This document shows positions 4,573 through 5,146 of a stretch of DNA of 5,146 nucleotides, in pieces. The notes under the pieces were generated by a model, which worked only from the letters and a program-made list of their open reading frames with translations, had not been told where the DNA came from and did no database searches. The translations under genes were made by a program, and so were the position numbers. The stretch is from contig DBKX01000433.1 of assembly GCA_002297865.1 (NCBI GenBank), positions 9,801-14,946 on the forward strand, given 5' to 3'. Each line of letters starts with the position of its first letter. Positions within the stretch are counted from its first letter, which is position 1. The DNA comes from Lachnoclostridium sp. UBA739. Its GTDB lineage: Bacteria > Bacillota_A > Clostridia > Lachnospirales > Lachnospiraceae.

Positions 4573-5146
4573 ATGCGAAAATTTATAAAAATAATTTATT
4601 TATACCCAGTAGTAGAAATCAATAAAAAAAAGAAAATTTTAAAACTAACAACACCTATACAGAATTTGAATAAAATGGACTCAGAAGATAGAATACTAGA
4701 GCAATTGGATGGGAATATTCAATTAAAAAAAATGGAGTATGATGAAAGTACAAAAAGATGGAACTTATGCTTTCTGAATAATAGTAAAGATGCCCCATTC
4801 AAAAGTAAACTTTCCGATGATACAGATACCGCAGTTGAACTGGAAGACGATGAATATATCGGACAGGAATGTTGCGCAATTTATGATGAAAATTATAGTA
4901 TTATGGCTTTTCAAAACAATCGGAAAGGAATTTCAGTTAATAAATTAGCAGCATTTTTCAGAAAGTTCACTGGTGAGACTCTTACATTTCATGTTCTTAC
5001 CAATAGTAAAGACTATAGTGAAATAAGAGAAGATTTAGATTATAAGAGTATAAGCATTAATTTCATGGATATAAGTAAATTAGTTGAAGACCAATCACCA
5101 AAAAAGGAATACCAATTGCTGTCTTCTTTAGCTACTGATTTACGCG
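4573..5146 (+). CDS. Uncharacterised protein, N-terminal fragment (3' end outside window)
   Basis: An open frame begins at ATG 4573 with AGGAG (4560-4564) eight bases upstream and stays open for 191 codons to the window edge. There is no signal peptide or convincing membrane segment. The N-terminus (1-25) is basic and beta-prone (IKIIYLYPVVEI followed by a Lys run at 18-21). An acidic, variable stretch covers about 81-94 and leads into DDEYIGQECCAIYDENYS (92-109). The next block, IMAFQNNRKGISVNKLAAFF (110-129), is the most conserved-looking part: a strand, then N/R-rich turn, then helix. From memory this layout (acidic linker, IGxE..AIYDE, QxNRxGIS) resembles domain-of-unknown-function proteins of the DUF6731 type found in accessory regions, but I cannot verify it and assign no function. 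Adjacent cysteines 100-101 are notable. It follows a structured non-coding region and a terminator, so it is an independent unit. Any partner would lie to the right. Confidence 0.72.
   Translation, partial: MRKFIKIIYLYPVVEINKKKKILKLTTPIQNLNKMDSEDRILEQLDGNIQLKKMEYDESTKRWNLCFLNNSKDAPFKSKLSDDTDTAVELEDDEYIGQECCAIYDENYSIMAFQNNRKGISVNKLAAFFRKFTGETLTFHVLTNSKDYSEIREDLDYKSISINFMDISKLVEDQSPKKEYQLLSSLATDLR

Overview
The window is AT-rich, with strong AGGAGG-type ribosome binding sites and sigma-A-like promoters. Together with the protein types this suggests a low-GC Gram-positive bacterium, most likely an anaerobic clostridium of the Lachnospiraceae kind. The taxonomic call is inference; no marker gene is present.

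Layout. Positions 1-211 (minus strand) hold the N-terminus of a secreted protein that leaves the window. Its promoter (about 319-347) has a LacI/CcpA-type operator in the spacer and two related AACGTT sites downstream. A divergent promoter (430-458) then drives a two-gene rightward unit: a stand-alone 5'-3' exonuclease related to the nuclease domain of DNA polymerase I (533-1600), and 36 bp later a short-chain dehydrogenase of the NYC1-like type (1637-2443). An intrinsic terminator (2476-2508) closes this unit. A new promoter (2564-2592), overlapped by a possible operator, drives a FAD-dependent oxidoreductase of the geranylgeranyl reductase/FixC type (2633-3925).

From 3926 to 4572 no convincing gene is seen. 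The first part is rich in structure: a long interrupted hairpin that looks like a dispersed palindromic element, two more hairpins, and a terminator at 4112-4153. The second part is AT-rich, with T- and A-rich inverted repeats. A last gene begins at 4573 and runs off the right edge. It encodes an acidic, cytosolic-looking protein of unknown function and was found by reading the sequence directly.

How the genes fit together. The exonuclease and the SDR are probably co-transcribed but have no obvious functional link. The flavoprotein is a separate transcription unit. The left-hand gene is probably under carbon-source control and has no link to the rest. I see no defence island, CRISPR array, transposase or integrase. 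The least explained parts are the structured 3926-4208 region and the truncated gene at 4573-5146.
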